Positions 44,700 through 54,548 of a stretch of 64,000 nt of DNA are shown here, piece by piece; position 1 is the first letter of the stretch; the number at the start of each line of letters is the position of its first letter. The stretch covers positions 3,286,001-3,350,000 of the forward strand of contig NZ_CP150901.1 of the NCBI RefSeq assembly GCF_038050405.1, given 5' to 3'. The notes beneath the pieces were generated by a model, which searched no databases, had not been told where the DNA came from, and was given only the letters and a program-made list of their open reading frames with translations. Source of the stretch: Paraburkholderia sp. IMGN_8. Lineage in GTDB: Bacteria; Pseudomonadota; Gammaproteobacteria; Burkholderiales; Burkholderiaceae. The position numbers were made by a program, and so were the translations under genes.

Positions 44700-45650
44700 T
44701 CACGCGCGGCACAGTTGCTCCAGTTGCGCGAAGCTACGCTCCTGGGACAGAAGAAGGCGCTGCGCCTCTACGAGATCGACCAGCTCGAAGCGCACGGTGT
44801 CGCCGGGTATCTGTTGGGCGAGACGCGGCAGGTCGACGGTGCATACGTGCGCGATCTTCGGATAGCCGCCGGTCGTCTGGCGGTCCGCCATCAGGACGAT
44901 CGGCTGACCGTCGGCAGGCACCTGTATCGCGCCGAAACCCACTGCCTCGGACGCCATTTCCCGAGGCTCGATGAGACTGAGTCCAGGGCCTTGCAGGCGA
45001 TAACCCATGCGGTCGGACTGCGCGGTGATCCGGTACGGTTCCCGCTCGAGCGCCCGCCTTGCGTTCGCCGTGAAATACCGCCATTCGCGCCCCGGCGTGA
45101 TCCTGATCGGCGCGTCATTCGATAACAGCACGTCTTCGGCGAAAACCGCTTCTGGAAAGAGCGAGACGCTATGGCACGCCGCGCTTTCCTGCGTGAACAG
45201 CATGTCGCCTTTCTTCAGCGGCCGGCCGGCGTGCCCGCCGTAACCGCCGCGTGCAAAGGTGCTCGTGCTGCCCATGACCGGCTCGATCGAGAAGCCGCCG
45301 CGCACGGCGAGGTAGGTACGCAGCCCTGCATGGCGATCGCCGAACGATATCTCGCAGCCTGCCGGCACATTCAACGAGCAATTGCTGAAGAGCGGCTGTC
45401 CGTCGAGCTGGCAGTCGAGATTGCCGCCACAGAACGCAATCGTTGCCTTCTCGTGAAACCTGAGCGTCGGCCCCATCAGCGTAATTTCGAGCGTCGGCGT
45501 AACGGGCGCGTTGCCGACCAGTGCGTTGGCCAGCCGATGCGCCCGTTCATCCATCACACCGTTCACCGGAATGCCAAGATGCTGATGGCCCACGCGGCCG
45601 AGATCCTGAAACGTGCTCAACGCCCCCGGCTTGATGACCTCGATGCTCAT
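44700..45650 (-). CDS. pxpC: 5-oxoprolinase subunit C (biotin-dependent carboxyltransferase-like)
   Basis: A 316-residue protein of the KipA/PxpC family with the typical N-terminus IEVIKPGALSTFQDLGRVGH, the NALVGNAPVTPTLEITLMGP segment and the SDRMGYRLQGP motif. Together with PxpA and PxpB it hydrolyses 5-oxoproline to glutamate with ATP. Its ATG overlaps the pxpB stop (ATGA) and has GAGGAGG upstream, showing tight coupling. It is not a true biotin enzyme despite the family name. The length matches the family. Confidence 0.93.
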   Translation of the reverse strand: MSIEVIKPGALSTFQDLGRVGHQHLGIPVNGVMDERAHRLANALVGNAPVTPTLEITLMGPTLRFHEKATIAFCGGNLDCQLDGQPLFSNCSLNVPAGCEISFGDRHAGLRTYLAVRGGFSIEPVMGSTSTFARGGYGGHAGRPLKKGDMLFTQESAACHSVSLFPEAVFAEDVLLSNDAPIRITPGREWRYFTANARRALEREPYRITAQSDRMGYRLQGPGLSLIEPREMASEAVGFGAIQVPADGQPIVLMADRQTTGGYPKIAHVCTVDLPRLAQQIPGDTVRFELVDLVEAQRLLLSQERSFAQLEQLCRA

Positions 45651-46414
45651 CGCGCCTCCTCTGCATGCCGACTCGCCGGCCCATACGCCTGAAACTGCGC
45701 CGGCGTGATCGGCATGAAGCGGATCCGGTCGCCTGCGTTCACAAGACACGGCGTATCGCGCGACGGATCGAACATCAGACAGGGCGTCCGGCCGATCAGA
45801 TTCCAGCCGCCCGGCAGGGTCATCGGATAGATGACGGTTTGCCGGTTGGCGAGACCAATGGAACCGGGAGCAACCGCCATGCGAGGTGTCGCGCGCCGGG
45901 CCGGCGACAGGCGTTCGTCGAACATGCCGATGTACGGATGCCCAGGAGCAAAGCCGAGCAGCATCACATCCACCAGCGAACCGCTGTGCAGCGCGACGAT
46001 TTCGTCGGTGGAGAGACCGCACGAGCGCGCCACCTCTTCAAGATCCGGCCCGTGTTCCCCGCCATAGCACACGGGGATTTCCACGACGCGCGCCGACTCG
46101 GGCAGCGCTGCGGATGCGCTTTCCAGCAGGCCGGCCACCACCTTCGCCAGCGCGTCGTAAGGCGCCTGCGTTTCATGCGAAAGCGGAACGCGCGACGGCG
46201 CGTAGTGAATGCCGACAGTCGTCATCGCAGGTGCGATGTCGATCACAAAGGCGAGCTGCGCGGCTGCGACGCGCGCCGCCAGGTCCCGAGCTCGCCGGTT
46301 CTGCTCGACGCGGTCGGCGCCTGCCACGTCGATGATCAGAAGGCTCTCGCCCGACGGAAAGAGCGACCATGAACACTCAGGAACAGCTTCCGGCAGGAAA
46401 GGCTCGCTTTTCAT
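45647..46414 (-). CDS. pxpB: 5-oxoprolinase subunit B (KipI-like)
   Basis: A 255-residue protein of the KipI/PxpB family, recognised by IPVCYGGEHGPDLEEVARSCGLSTDEI and LGFAPGHPYIGMFDERLSPARRATPR, the two most conserved blocks. It works with PxpC in ATP-dependent 5-oxoproline cleavage. It is the first gene of a minus-strand group followed by pxpC, an MHS transporter and a DUF1445 gene. The third subunit, PxpA (LamB/YcsF), is missing from this window. Confidence 0.93.
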   Translation of the reverse strand: MKSEPFLPEAVPECSWSLFPSGESLLIIDVAGADRVEQNRRARDLAARVAAAQLAFVIDIAPAMTTVGIHYAPSRVPLSHETQAPYDALAKVVAGLLESASAALPESARVVEIPVCYGGEHGPDLEEVARSCGLSTDEIVALHSGSLVDVMLLGFAPGHPYIGMFDERLSPARRATPRMAVAPGSIGLANRQTVIYPMTLPGGWNLIGRTPCLMFDPSRDTPCLVNAGDRIRFMPITPAQFQAYGPASRHAEEAR

Positions 46415-46516
46415 GGGGCAGATCCAGCTTCAGGGAAGAGTTCGGCGCAATAAGCGGCACAACGAGCAACGCTATGACAACGCCGCCATTCGGAAAGTGA
46501 ACAGCCGGCTGAACGC

Positions 46517-46951
46517 TTACTTCGCGAACAGCGATTCGATATTGGCGAACGCCTTGATTTCGAGCGCGTTGCCCGACGGATCGAGGAAGAACATCGTGGC
46601 CTGTTCGCCCACTTCGCCCTTGAAACGAACGTGCGGCTCGATGATGAATTCGATGCCGGCCGCGGTCAGCTTGTTCGACGCGGCATGCCACTGCTCCATC
46701 GGCAGCACGACGCCAAAGTGCCTGACCGGCACGGCGTCGCCGTCTACCGCACTGGTCGCGCGGTGACCGGCTTCTTCCGGTGCCAGATGGGCCACAATCT
46801 GGTGACCGTAGAAATTGAAGTCCACCCAGTCGGCGGCGCTGCGGCCTTCTGGACAGCCCAGCAGATCGCCGTAGAATTCGCGGGCTGCGGAGATGCTGTG
46901 AACCGGAAAGGCAAGATGAAAAGGAGAGATGACGGCAGTCGTGTCGCTCAT
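46517..46951 (-). CDS. VOC-superfamily (glyoxalase-like) protein
   Basis: A 144-residue protein with paired beta-alpha-beta-beta-beta units. Metal-ligand-like positions are [23 protein letters not shown] at the N-terminus, RHFGVVLP in the middle and [17 protein letters not shown] near the end, the last Glu being a likely metal ligand. The pattern matches bleomycin-resistance/dioxygenase-like VOC enzymes. It is divergent from a LysR gene 175 bases away, so it is a candidate target. The reaction is unknown. Confidence 0.9.
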   Translation of the reverse strand: MSDTTAVISPFHLAFPVHSISAAREFYGDLLGCPEGRSAADWVDFNFYGHQIVAHLAPEEAGHRATSAVDGDAVPVRHFGVVLPMEQWHAASNKLTAAGIEFIIEPHVRFKGEVGEQATMFFLDPSGNALEIKAFANIESLFAK

Positions 46952-47126
46952 GGTCGGATCGATACAGGTTGGATGATTTAGCCGGCGACGGGACCGAAAC
47001 CGCTTCATCCCGCCGTGCTGGAACGACCCGAAGGTCACGCCATGAAGGGCAGTCTAGGGATGACAAAAATAGTGCAAAAGCGATATATTTTTACCCTCAG
47101 CAACAATAATTTCGATCAATAAGCCC

Positions 47127-48008
47127 ATGATGCGAGAGCTCAAAACCTTCCTGGCTGTCGTGCGCTACGGCACCTTTGCCAGTGCCGGCTCTCATATCGG
47201 ACTGACGCAGTCAGCCGTCTCCGCGCAAATTCAGCGACTGGAAGAAGACCTCGGATTTGCGCTCTTCGACCGAACGGGGCGATCCGCGACACTCAACGAG
47301 GCCGGCAAGCAAACGGTCAAACTGGCTGAAGATGTGTTGTCCGCTTATGCGCGGCTGGCGGAGAAAAGCGGCGATGCGGAGCGCTCCGGCATCCTGCGCA
47401 TCGGCGCCATTGCATCGGCGCAGGCGTCGTTTCTCATCGGCGCGATTCAGCAATTCCGGCGGCATTCACCCGGATGGAGGATTCGTGTCGTCCCCGGCGT
47501 GTCGCTCAACCTGCTGACACAGGTGGACTCGGGCGAGGTGGATGTCGCGGTGATCATCAAACCGCCCTTCGCATTACCCGCCGAGTTGCAGTGGCGCACC
47601 CTGATTACGGAGGCCTTTGCGCTGCTGGTTCCCCGCGAGCTTGCGGATCAGCCATGGCGCACGCTGCTGAAGACGGAACCCTTTGTCAGGTACGACCGGA
47701 ATTCCTTCGGGGGCCGGCTTGTCGATCGCTTCCTGAGAAGGATCCGGGTCACGGTGCACGACGTGGTCGAACTGGATGAATTGCAGGGGATCGTGGGGCT
47801 CGTCTCTCACGGCGTCGGCATTTCGCTGGTTCCCGAGGCTGCGGCGCTCCACCTGCCTGACAACGTCGTCGCGCTGTCCTTGGGAGAAGACACGTTCAAC
47901 CGTGAAATTGGACTTGTTCAGCGAGGCACACAACATCAGCAACCCGCGATCGCGCAGTTTTCGGCTTGCCTGTGTTCCGCGGTCGACGGAATCGCGCGCA
48001 CCAGATAA
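47127..48008 (+). CDS. LysR-family transcriptional regulator
   Basis: A 293-residue regulator with helix-turn-helix FASAGSHIGLTQSAVSAQIQRLEEDLGFALFDRTGRSATL. The C-terminal effector domain is typical (LVSHGVGISLVPEAAAL). Two ATGs are adjacent (47127 and 47130). I keep the first. It is divergent from the VOC gene and lies next to the 5-oxoproline group, so either may be under its control. Confidence 0.93.
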   Translation: MMRELKTFLAVVRYGTFASAGSHIGLTQSAVSAQIQRLEEDLGFALFDRTGRSATLNEAGKQTVKLAEDVLSAYARLAEKSGDAERSGILRIGAIASAQASFLIGAIQQFRRHSPGWRIRVVPGVSLNLLTQVDSGEVDVAVIIKPPFALPAELQWRTLITEAFALLVPRELADQPWRTLLKTEPFVRYDRNSFGGRLVDRFLRRIRVTVHDVVELDELQGIVGLVSHGVGISLVPEAAALHLPDNVVALSLGEDTFNREIGLVQRGTQHQQPAIAQFSACLCSAVDGIARTR

Positions 48009-48203
48009 AGATGCGTCGTTGTGGCTGAGGAATGATTCGGAATGCATTGTGACATGGCCCGTTTTCGTGCGGCGATACGTACTACGCCAGCGATCCAGTC
48101 ACCATCGAGCTAATTGAGCTTGATCACGGAAGAGACGTTCCCTTGTCAACCAGGCTCCCGTAAACTGATCTCCCAGACTCCCCCCTTCCTTCGAGGATTC
48201 AGA

Positions 48204-49019
48204 ATGCGCCTCACCCTACGGCGAGCTTTCGCTTCTGTCATATTGCTTGTTACTACTCAAGCTGTCCTCGCGCAGACACCTAAAACGGTGCAGCTGGAGG
48301 ACCTCACCTGGACCGAGCTGCGCGATCAGATTCACGCGGGCAAGACCACCATCATCATTCCCATTGGCGGAACCGAGCAAAGCGGGCCCGACGTTGCGCT
48401 CGGCAAGCACAATGCGCGGGTGAAGGTGCTGTCCCAGCGTATTGCAGAGGGCCTGGGTAATGCGCTCGTCGCGCCAGTGATTGCCTATGTGCCTGAGGGA
48501 GGCTACGCACCGCCGACCTCGCACATGCGTTTTCCCGGCACGATCACGGTGCCCGACGACGTGTTCGAAAAGACGCTGGAATCCGCAGCCAACAGCTTCA
48601 AGGTCCACGGCTTCAGGAACATCGTTTTTCTCGGTGATCACGGCGGCTATCAGAACGACATCAAGCGGGCGGTAGCCCAGCTCAACAAGGCATGGGCCGG
48701 CTCCGGCGCGCGGGCATTCGTGCCGCCCGAGTATTACGGCGCCAGCTCCGACGGATACGCACAAATCCTGCGCCAGCACGGCTACCGCGACGACGAGATA
48801 GGTACTCACGCGGGACTCGCGGATACGTCGCTGTTGCTGGCGGTGGCGCCCCAGATGGTGCGGCTCGAGCACCTGCGAAGCGGCCCGAAACTCGGGGCCG
48901 CCGATGGTGTCTACGGGGGCGATCCGCGTCGCTCGAGCGTCGATCTCGGTCAGTTGGGCATCGATGCGATCGTGTCGCAGACAATTGACAGCGTCAGGAA
49001 AGAAATCGCCGGCCGCTGA
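48204..49019 (+). CDS. exported creatininase-family protein
   Basis: A 271-residue protein with a signal peptide (1-23, ending QAVLAQ), unusual because most creatininases are cytoplasmic. The family block TIIIPIGGTEQSGPDVALGKHN is present, but the classical EqHGPH metal motif has changed: Glu58 is kept, the first His is Ser60 and the second is Asp63, while His69 sits where an Asp is usual. GDHGGYQND and GTHAGLADTS supply further possible ligands (His146). The start at 48204 follows GAGGA. It is followed by two more exported-protein genes on the same strand. The substrate is unknown. Confidence 0.88.
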   Translation: MRLTLRRAFASVILLVTTQAVLAQTPKTVQLEDLTWTELRDQIHAGKTTIIIPIGGTEQSGPDVALGKHNARVKVLSQRIAEGLGNALVAPVIAYVPEGGYAPPTSHMRFPGTITVPDDVFEKTLESAANSFKVHGFRNIVFLGDHGGYQNDIKRAVAQLNKAWAGSGARAFVPPEYYGASSDGYAQILRQHGYRDDEIGTHAGLADTSLLLAVAPQMVRLEHLRSGPKLGAADGVYGGDPRRSSVDLGQLGIDAIVSQTIDSVRKEIAGR

Positions 49020-49078
49020 CGGGTTCGCCGGCGCCCAGGCTTAGTTTTCAATTCCCCCCCTCGATAACGGAAGTCGAC

Positions 49079-50251
49079 ATGCATTCGTGTTCCCGTCGTT
49101 TGTCACGCCTTGCCTCGTCAATCGGTGCCGCGTTGGCCGGCTTATGTATGGCCGGCGCTGTGTCCGCCGCACCGGCCGTTGCCACGGTAGCCGGCATGCC
49201 GCCCGTGGTGAATGCCGGCAACCTCTATAGCGAAGCAGGCACCGGCCACTTCAGTCCAGCGGTGTCGGGCGCCTTGCCACGGGTCTATGTGCCCAATCTG
49301 CGTTCGAACGATGTCTATGTGATCGATCCGGCGACGTTCAAGGTGGTCGACCGTTTTCATGTCGGACTCAGCCCGCAGCACGTCGTCCCGGCGTGGGATC
49401 TGCAGGCGCTGTGGGTGGCCAACAATGCGGAAGGCCGACCCGATGGCAGCCTGACGCCCATCGATCCGAAGACCGGAAAGCCCGGCAAGGCGATCATGGT
49501 CGACGATCCCTACAACATGTACTTCACTCCGGACGGCAAGGAAGCGATCGTGGTGGCAGAAGCGCACGCACGGCTGGACTTTCGCGATCCGCGTACGATG
49601 ACGCTGAAGTCGAGCCTTTCCGTACCGGAGTGCAAGGGTATCAATCACGCTGATTTTTCGATTGACGGCAGGTACGCGCTGTTCACCTGCGAATTCGGCG
49701 GGAAGCTGGCGAAGATCGATCTCGTCGACCGGAAGGTCGTGGGCTACCTTCAACTCGACAAAAAGGGCATGCCGCAGGATATTCGCGTCTCGCCGGACGG
49801 CAAGGTGTTCTATGTCGCCGACATGATGGCCGACGGCGTTTTCATGGTCGACGGCGATAGCTTCACGAACATCGGCTTCATCAAGACCGGCGTCGGTACA
49901 CACGGCCTGTACCCGAGCCGGGACGGCACCAGACTATACGTCGCCAATCGGGGCTCCAATCTGATCCACGGACCGCGCCACGGCAAGGGAAGCGTGTCGA
50001 TCATCGACTTCGCCACACGCAAGGTCGTCGCGAACTGGCCGATTCCGGGCGGCGGCAGTCCCGACATGGGCAACGTGAGCGCGGATGGCAAGATGCTGTG
50101 GCTGTCCGGCCGGTTCGACGACGTGGTCTACGCGATCGACACGACCACCGGCGCGGTCAGGTCCATTCCGGTTGGCGCGGAACCGCACGGCCTCACCGTC
50201 TGGCCGCAGCCCGGGCGCTATTCGCTGGGCCACACCGGGAACATGCGTTGA
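49079..50251 (+). CDS. exported YncE-type seven-bladed beta-propeller protein
   Basis: A 390-residue secreted protein with signal peptide 1-30 (ending GAVSAAP). Repeating blade motifs such as VYVIDPATFKVVDRFHVG, ISPDGKVFYVAD-like segments and VYAIDTTTGAVRSIPVG show a YncE/40-residue propeller with several histidines. These proteins lack an assigned enzymatic role and are thought to bind ligands or DNA. It follows the creatininase-like gene by 59 bases. Co-expression with it is likely. Confidence 0.9.
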   Translation: MHSCSRRLSRLASSIGAALAGLCMAGAVSAAPAVATVAGMPPVVNAGNLYSEAGTGHFSPAVSGALPRVYVPNLRSNDVYVIDPATFKVVDRFHVGLSPQHVVPAWDLQALWVANNAEGRPDGSLTPIDPKTGKPGKAIMVDDPYNMYFTPDGKEAIVVAEAHARLDFRDPRTMTLKSSLSVPECKGINHADFSIDGRYALFTCEFGGKLAKIDLVDRKVVGYLQLDKKGMPQDIRVSPDGKVFYVADMMADGVFMVDGDSFTNIGFIKTGVGTHGLYPSRDGTRLYVANRGSNLIHGPRHGKGSVSIIDFATRKVVANWPIPGGGSPDMGNVSADGKMLWLSGRFDDVVYAIDTTTGAVRSIPVGAEPHGLTVWPQPGRYSLGHTGNMR

Positions 50252-50519
50252 CAAGTGACGCGTGACGACCGGATGAGCCGCATACATTTTCATGGTCACC
50301 TTGGCAGTGCTTGATGAAGGATCGGTTAGCGCGACTTCGGTGCAAACCCGAATCGCAAATTGCGATGTTGCGTGAATTTTTTTTGGGTTAATGCCCAAGC
50401 CCGCGCAAACGTTAGCGAATCGAAAGAACCGGTTCATCTGCACGACTCAATTCCGTTGCACAGTTGCACATTCACCCTGCATTACAAAAAATTTCGTGAC
50501 TACTTTCTTAGGACAGGAC

Positions 50520-52199
50520 ATGAAGACGATCAGGAGATGGACGCGTGTACAGAGTGCCGTCGGCGCCGGCATTGTCGTACTCGCGGGCCTGCATGCGCCA
50601 GGCGCAGCAGCGCGTGATGCGAACGAACATGAACATGATCACGACGCAGTGAAGCACGTGCTGCTGATCAGCTTCGACGGGTTGCACGAGCAGGATGTCG
50701 CACGCTGCATCAGTTCGAACGCGTGCCCCAACATCGCGTTGCTGGCGAAGGCCGGCACCACGTACACCAACGCGCACACGCCTGGACTATCGGATTCATT
50801 CCCGGGTCTCGCCGCATTAGTCACGGGCGGCTCGCCGAAGACAGCGGGCCTGTTCTATGACGTGTCTTATGACCGCACGCTCTACGCACCGACCGATACC
50901 CATTGCACCGGCAAGCAGGGGTGGAACGTCGTGTTCGACGAGACTGCTGGCATCGATGGAGAGAACGGCGGTGCGCTGACGCATCTCGACGGCGGCGGCG
51001 CATTCAATCCGCAGGCCATCCCGAACGCGTTGATCAACGGCGTCTGTACGCCCGTGTATCCGCACAACTACGTGAAGACGAACACGATTTTCGAGGTGGT
51101 CAAGCAAAACGTGAAAGGTGCTCGGACCGCCTGGGCGGACAAGCATGCGTGGGGCTACGACTGGCTCAATGGCCCGTCGGGCACAGGCGTTGACGATCTG
51201 TCCCGCACCGAGATCAACTCGATCGATCCTGCTACTCAATCGAGCTACACCGATCTCTATACGCACACGGAACAGTTCGACGAACTTCATGTGCAGTCGG
51301 TGATCAACGAAATTGACGGCAAGGATTCAACCGGCAAACCCGGCGCCGGCGTACCCACCGTTTTCGGCACCAACTTCCAGACCTTGAGCGTCGCACAAAA
51401 GGCGCTGGTGACAAAGGGTGGCGGCTATCTGGACGCGAGCTTTACACCGGGGCCGGCTGTGACGGGAGCGATTGCTTACATCGACAACGCCTTGGGCCGC
51501 ATCGTCTCCGAGCTCAAGCAGCGTAACCTTTACTCGTCCACGGCGATCATCGTCACCGCGAAGCATGGCCAGTCCCCGACAGACCATTCGAAGCTGATCA
51601 AGAACGGCGACACGCTCACGAAGCTGCTTGAAGCAAACAACTATCTGGATCCGAACGGCAACTTTGGGCAGAACAACACAACGAGCAGCAATCTGAATGA
51701 CGGGACGGGTCTCGTCAATACGGGCATGGTGCAGACCGACGACGTCGGCCTGATCTGGTTGCGCGATCAAACCCAGCTGTCAGCCGTGGTGAAAACGCTG
51801 AAAGACAACCTGAGCTGCAATGCGCCCGGCATTTGCGCGGATGGCCCGCAAGCGTACATTCTGTACGGCCCGCAGATCGCTGCCCGATTCGGCGATCCCG
51901 CGAGCGGACGCACGCCCGATATCATCGTGCAGCCGAACCCGGGCGTCATCTATACGTCGAGTAAGAGCAAGGACGAGGAACACGGCGGCAACGCACCCGA
52001 CGACAACCATCTCGGTCTCGTGGTCTACATGCCCGGTGCCCATCACGCTGGACGGACCGTCGACGAACGGGTGCTGACGACGCAAGTCGCGCCGACCATC
52101 CTGCGCATGCTCGACCTCGAACCCGAACTGCTGCATTCGGTGGCAATCGAAGGAACGCGCACATTGCCCGGCTTCGATAGCGAACGCGACCACTTCTAA
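50520..52199 (+). CDS. exported alkaline-phosphatase-superfamily phosphodiesterase
   Basis: A 559-residue protein with a signal peptide (about 1-32, ending GAAARDA) followed by a His/Asp-rich stretch (ANEHEHDHDAVKH). The type-I phosphodiesterase/nucleotide-pyrophosphatase core is seen in HVLLISFDGLHEQDVARC, the nucleophile region SDSFPGLAALVTGGSP, TAKHGQSPTDHSK and PDDNHLGLVVYMPG, which supply the two-metal ligands. I use the ATG at 50520 because of AGGACAGGA and the signal peptide. A terminator overlapping the end of uspA follows. Target phosphoesters are unknown. Confidence 0.9.
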   Translation: MKTIRRWTRVQSAVGAGIVVLAGLHAPGAAARDANEHEHDHDAVKHVLLISFDGLHEQDVARCISSNACPNIALLAKAGTTYTNAHTPGLSDSFPGLAALVTGGSPKTAGLFYDVSYDRTLYAPTDTHCTGKQGWNVVFDETAGIDGENGGALTHLDGGGAFNPQAIPNALINGVCTPVYPHNYVKTNTIFEVVKQNVKGARTAWADKHAWGYDWLNGPSGTGVDDLSRTEINSIDPATQSSYTDLYTHTEQFDELHVQSVINEIDGKDSTGKPGAGVPTVFGTNFQTLSVAQKALVTKGGGYLDASFTPGPAVTGAIAYIDNALGRIVSELKQRNLYSSTAIIVTAKHGQSPTDHSKLIKNGDTLTKLLEANNYLDPNGNFGQNNTTSSNLNDGTGLVNTGMVQTDDVGLIWLRDQTQLSAVVKTLKDNLSCNAPGICADGPQAYILYGPQIAARFGDPASGRTPDIIVQPNPGVIYTSSKSKDEEHGGNAPDDNHLGLVVYMPGAHHAGRTVDERVLTTQVAPTILRMLDLEPELLHSVAIEGTRTLPGFDSERDHF

Positions 52200-52238
52200 G
52201 TACGCAAAGCCGTCATCAGCAGCGGCGAGCGGCACACA

Positions 52239-52299
52239 ACCGGCGCGGCGCGACTCCCGAGACGTCTAACGATCTCAAGTCGCGCCGTGGCCGGTTTTT
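52239..52299 (+). terminator. large hairpin terminator reaching into the uspA gene
   Basis: The arm at 52239-52255 pairs with 52278-52295 (one bulge), and five T residues follow at 52295-52299. The second arm lies within the last codons of the convergent uspA gene, so the plus-strand terminator overlaps a coding sequence. Confidence 0.75.
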
Positions 52300-52742
52300 G
52301 TCGACTGCCGGACGACGAGGACCGGGATCTGACTGTGCGTCAGGACCTTCTGGGTCTCGCTGCCGAGCAAAAATGCCCGCATGCCGCTTCGACCGTGGGA
52401 CGCCATGACGACGAGATCACAGTTGCGCTGTTCTGCAACGCTGATAATCGCCTCGTAAGGATGGGCACGATTCATGGCAACCGTATCGCACGCGACACCT
52501 GCTTGCGCAGCAGCTCGGGTGATGACCGCGAGGTAGTCATCCGCACGCTGCCGCGCAGCTTGAATGACTCGCTCCTCATTGTCCGCGATCATCTCCGTGC
52601 CATACGCGAGGACATGAAATTCCGGAATGACATGGAGCCCCGTGACTCTGGCTCCGCTTTCCGCGGCGAGCGTCACCGTCATGTGAATGGCGGCTTCAGA
52701 TAGCGCCGAGCCGTCGGTCGGCACCAGCAGATGTTTGAACAT
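52275..52742 (-). CDS. universal stress protein UspA
   Basis: A 155-residue single USP domain: N-terminal KHLLVPTDGSALSEAAI with the conserved Asp, and the ATP-binding loop VMASHGRSGMRAFLLGSET (G-x2-G-x9-G-S/T). It should bind ATP and be induced by stress. It is a lone gene convergent with the phosphodiesterase gene, whose terminator overlaps its 3' end. Confidence 0.94.
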   Translation of the reverse strand: MFKHLLVPTDGSALSEAAIHMTVTLAAESGARVTGLHVIPEFHVLAYGTEMIADNEERVIQAARQRADDYLAVITRAAAQAGVACDTVAMNRAHPYEAIISVAEQRNCDLVVMASHGRSGMRAFLLGSETQKVLTHSQIPVLVVRQSTKTGHGAT

Positions 52743-52960
52743 ACGTTTCTCCCCGCAACCAGGCCTGGTCGCAGTGCCATCCCGTTCGGAGCTTACCGCC
52801 TGAAACCTGGCACACCTGAATCAAAGGCGACCTCTTTGAGTATAGTCACCCTGACGCGGTGCCGGGAGGCAACCAGTTTGCACGAGCGCTGGCGGCCGCT
52901 GCACTGCGTATCGTCAATACGAAACCTCCAACGCTGGTCATGACCGGCTCGCCAGTTATT

Positions 52961-54466
52961 TTAAGTATCGAAATACAGGTAAAACTCCCAGGGATGCGGA
53001 CGCAGTTTGATCGTGTCGATCTCGCGTTTGCGCTTATATTCGATCCAGGTCCTGATCACGTCTTCGGTGAAAACATCGCCTTTGCGCAAAAACGCGTTAT
53101 CGGCCTCCAGTGCCGCGAGCGCCGCGTCGAGCGAGCCCGGGACCTGCCGGATGTTGCTGGCTTCTTCAGGCGGAAGGTCGTAGATGTTCCGGTCGAGCGG
53201 ATCGCCCGGATCGGTCCTGTTTTCAATACCGTCGAGACCGGCCATCAGCATCGCCGCGAAAGCGAGGTACGCGTTGGCCGACGGGTCCGGACAGCGGAAC
53301 TCGACGCGCCTCGCATTCGGCGAATCCGAATACATCGGGATGCGCGCCGCGGCCGAACGGTTGCGCTGTGACATTGCGAGATTGACGGGCGCCTCGTACC
53401 CCGGGACCAGGCGCTTGTATGAATTGGTGGTGGGCGCACAAAAAGCCATTAGCGCAGGCGCGTGTTGCAGCAAGCCGCCGATGTACCAGCGGCACATGTC
53501 GGACGTCAGCGCCCAACCGCTTGCGTCGTAAAACAGATTCTGTTCGTCTTTCCACAGGCTCTGGTGACAATGCATGCCGCTCGCATTGTCGGCAAACAAC
53601 GGCTTCGGCATGAAAGTCGCCACTTTTCCGTGCCGGCGCGCGACGTTCTTGCAGACATACTTGTAGATCATCACGTTGTCGGCCATGCGCGTAAGCGTTG
53701 CAAAGCGCATGTCGATCTCATTCTGGCCTGCTGTCGCTACCTCGTGGTGATGCACTTCAATCTGTACGCCGGCCTGCTGCAGCGTCAGCGCGATCTCCGA
53801 GCGGATCTCCTGCAGCGTGTCGTGAGGCGGCACCGGGAAATAACCCTCCTTGTAGCGCTGTTTGTAGCCGAGATTGCCGCCGCCATATGCGCCCTCGTCG
53901 CGACCTGCGTTCCAGTCGCCCTCGGCCGACTCGACATAGTAGAAACCGCAATGCTGGTCCTGACCGAAGCGAATGGAGTCGAAGATAAAGAACTCAAGTT
54001 CGGGTCCGAAATAGCATGTCGTCGCCATACCGGTCTGGCGCAGGTAGTTCTCCGCTTTTTTCGCCACATAGCGCGGATCGCGCGAATACGGCTGCTGCAA
54101 CACCGGATCGACCACGTCGCAGATGAGCGACAGAGTCGGCGTGTCGCAAACCGGATCGACGAAGGCGGTCGCCGGATCGGGTCTGAGCAGCATGTCCGAT
54201 TCGTGAATCTCCTGAAAGCCGCGAATCGACGAGCCGTCGAAGCCGATTCCGGCGCCAAAGAGGTCCGGGTGAACTTCCGGAAGTGTGATCGAGAAGTGCT
54301 GCCAGAGCCCGGGTAAGTCGGTGAATTTCAGATCGACGATCTGGATATTTGTTCTCTCCAGCAGTTCTATCACGTCGCTCGCGCTTGCTGGCCGAGTGAC
54401 GCGGTAGCACCCTGCGTCGACAGACACCGCGAAAGGCGATCCAGAAGCATCTTGCGTAGTGGACAT
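52961..54466 (-). CDS. glnA: glutamine synthetase
   Basis: A 501-residue type-I enzyme that makes glutamine from glutamate, ammonium and ATP. Landmarks are [28 protein letters not shown] with metal ligands, [16 protein letters not shown] [34 protein letters not shown] and the adenylylation tyrosine Tyr429 in NIYDLPPEE. That Tyr implies control by GlnE. GAGGAG stands before the ATG. No ntrBC genes are nearby, so this may be an additional copy. It is the last gene of a small minus-strand group with a 69-residue protein and a GYD protein. Confidence 0.95.
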   Translation of the reverse strand: MSTTQDASGSPFAVSVDAGCYRVTRPASASDVIELLERTNIQIVDLKFTDLPGLWQHFSITLPEVHPDLFGAGIGFDGSSIRGFQEIHESDMLLRPDPATAFVDPVCDTPTLSLICDVVDPVLQQPYSRDPRYVAKKAENYLRQTGMATTCYFGPELEFFIFDSIRFGQDQHCGFYYVESAEGDWNAGRDEGAYGGGNLGYKQRYKEGYFPVPPHDTLQEIRSEIALTLQQAGVQIEVHHHEVATAGQNEIDMRFATLTRMADNVMIYKYVCKNVARRHGKVATFMPKPLFADNASGMHCHQSLWKDEQNLFYDASGWALTSDMCRWYIGGLLQHAPALMAFCAPTTNSYKRLVPGYEAPVNLAMSQRNRSAAARIPMYSDSPNARRVEFRCPDPSANAYLAFAAMLMAGLDGIENRTDPGDPLDRNIYDLPPEEASNIRQVPGSLDAALAALEADNAFLRKGDVFTEDVIRTWIEYKRKREIDTIKLRPHPWEFYLYFDT

Positions 54467-54548
54467 TGGCTTGCTCCTCTTCCGACCCTCTGCCTCTGAT
54501 CCAACTTTAGTCTGTCCGCTTACGAAAACAAGGCGCCAGCCGGCCTGG

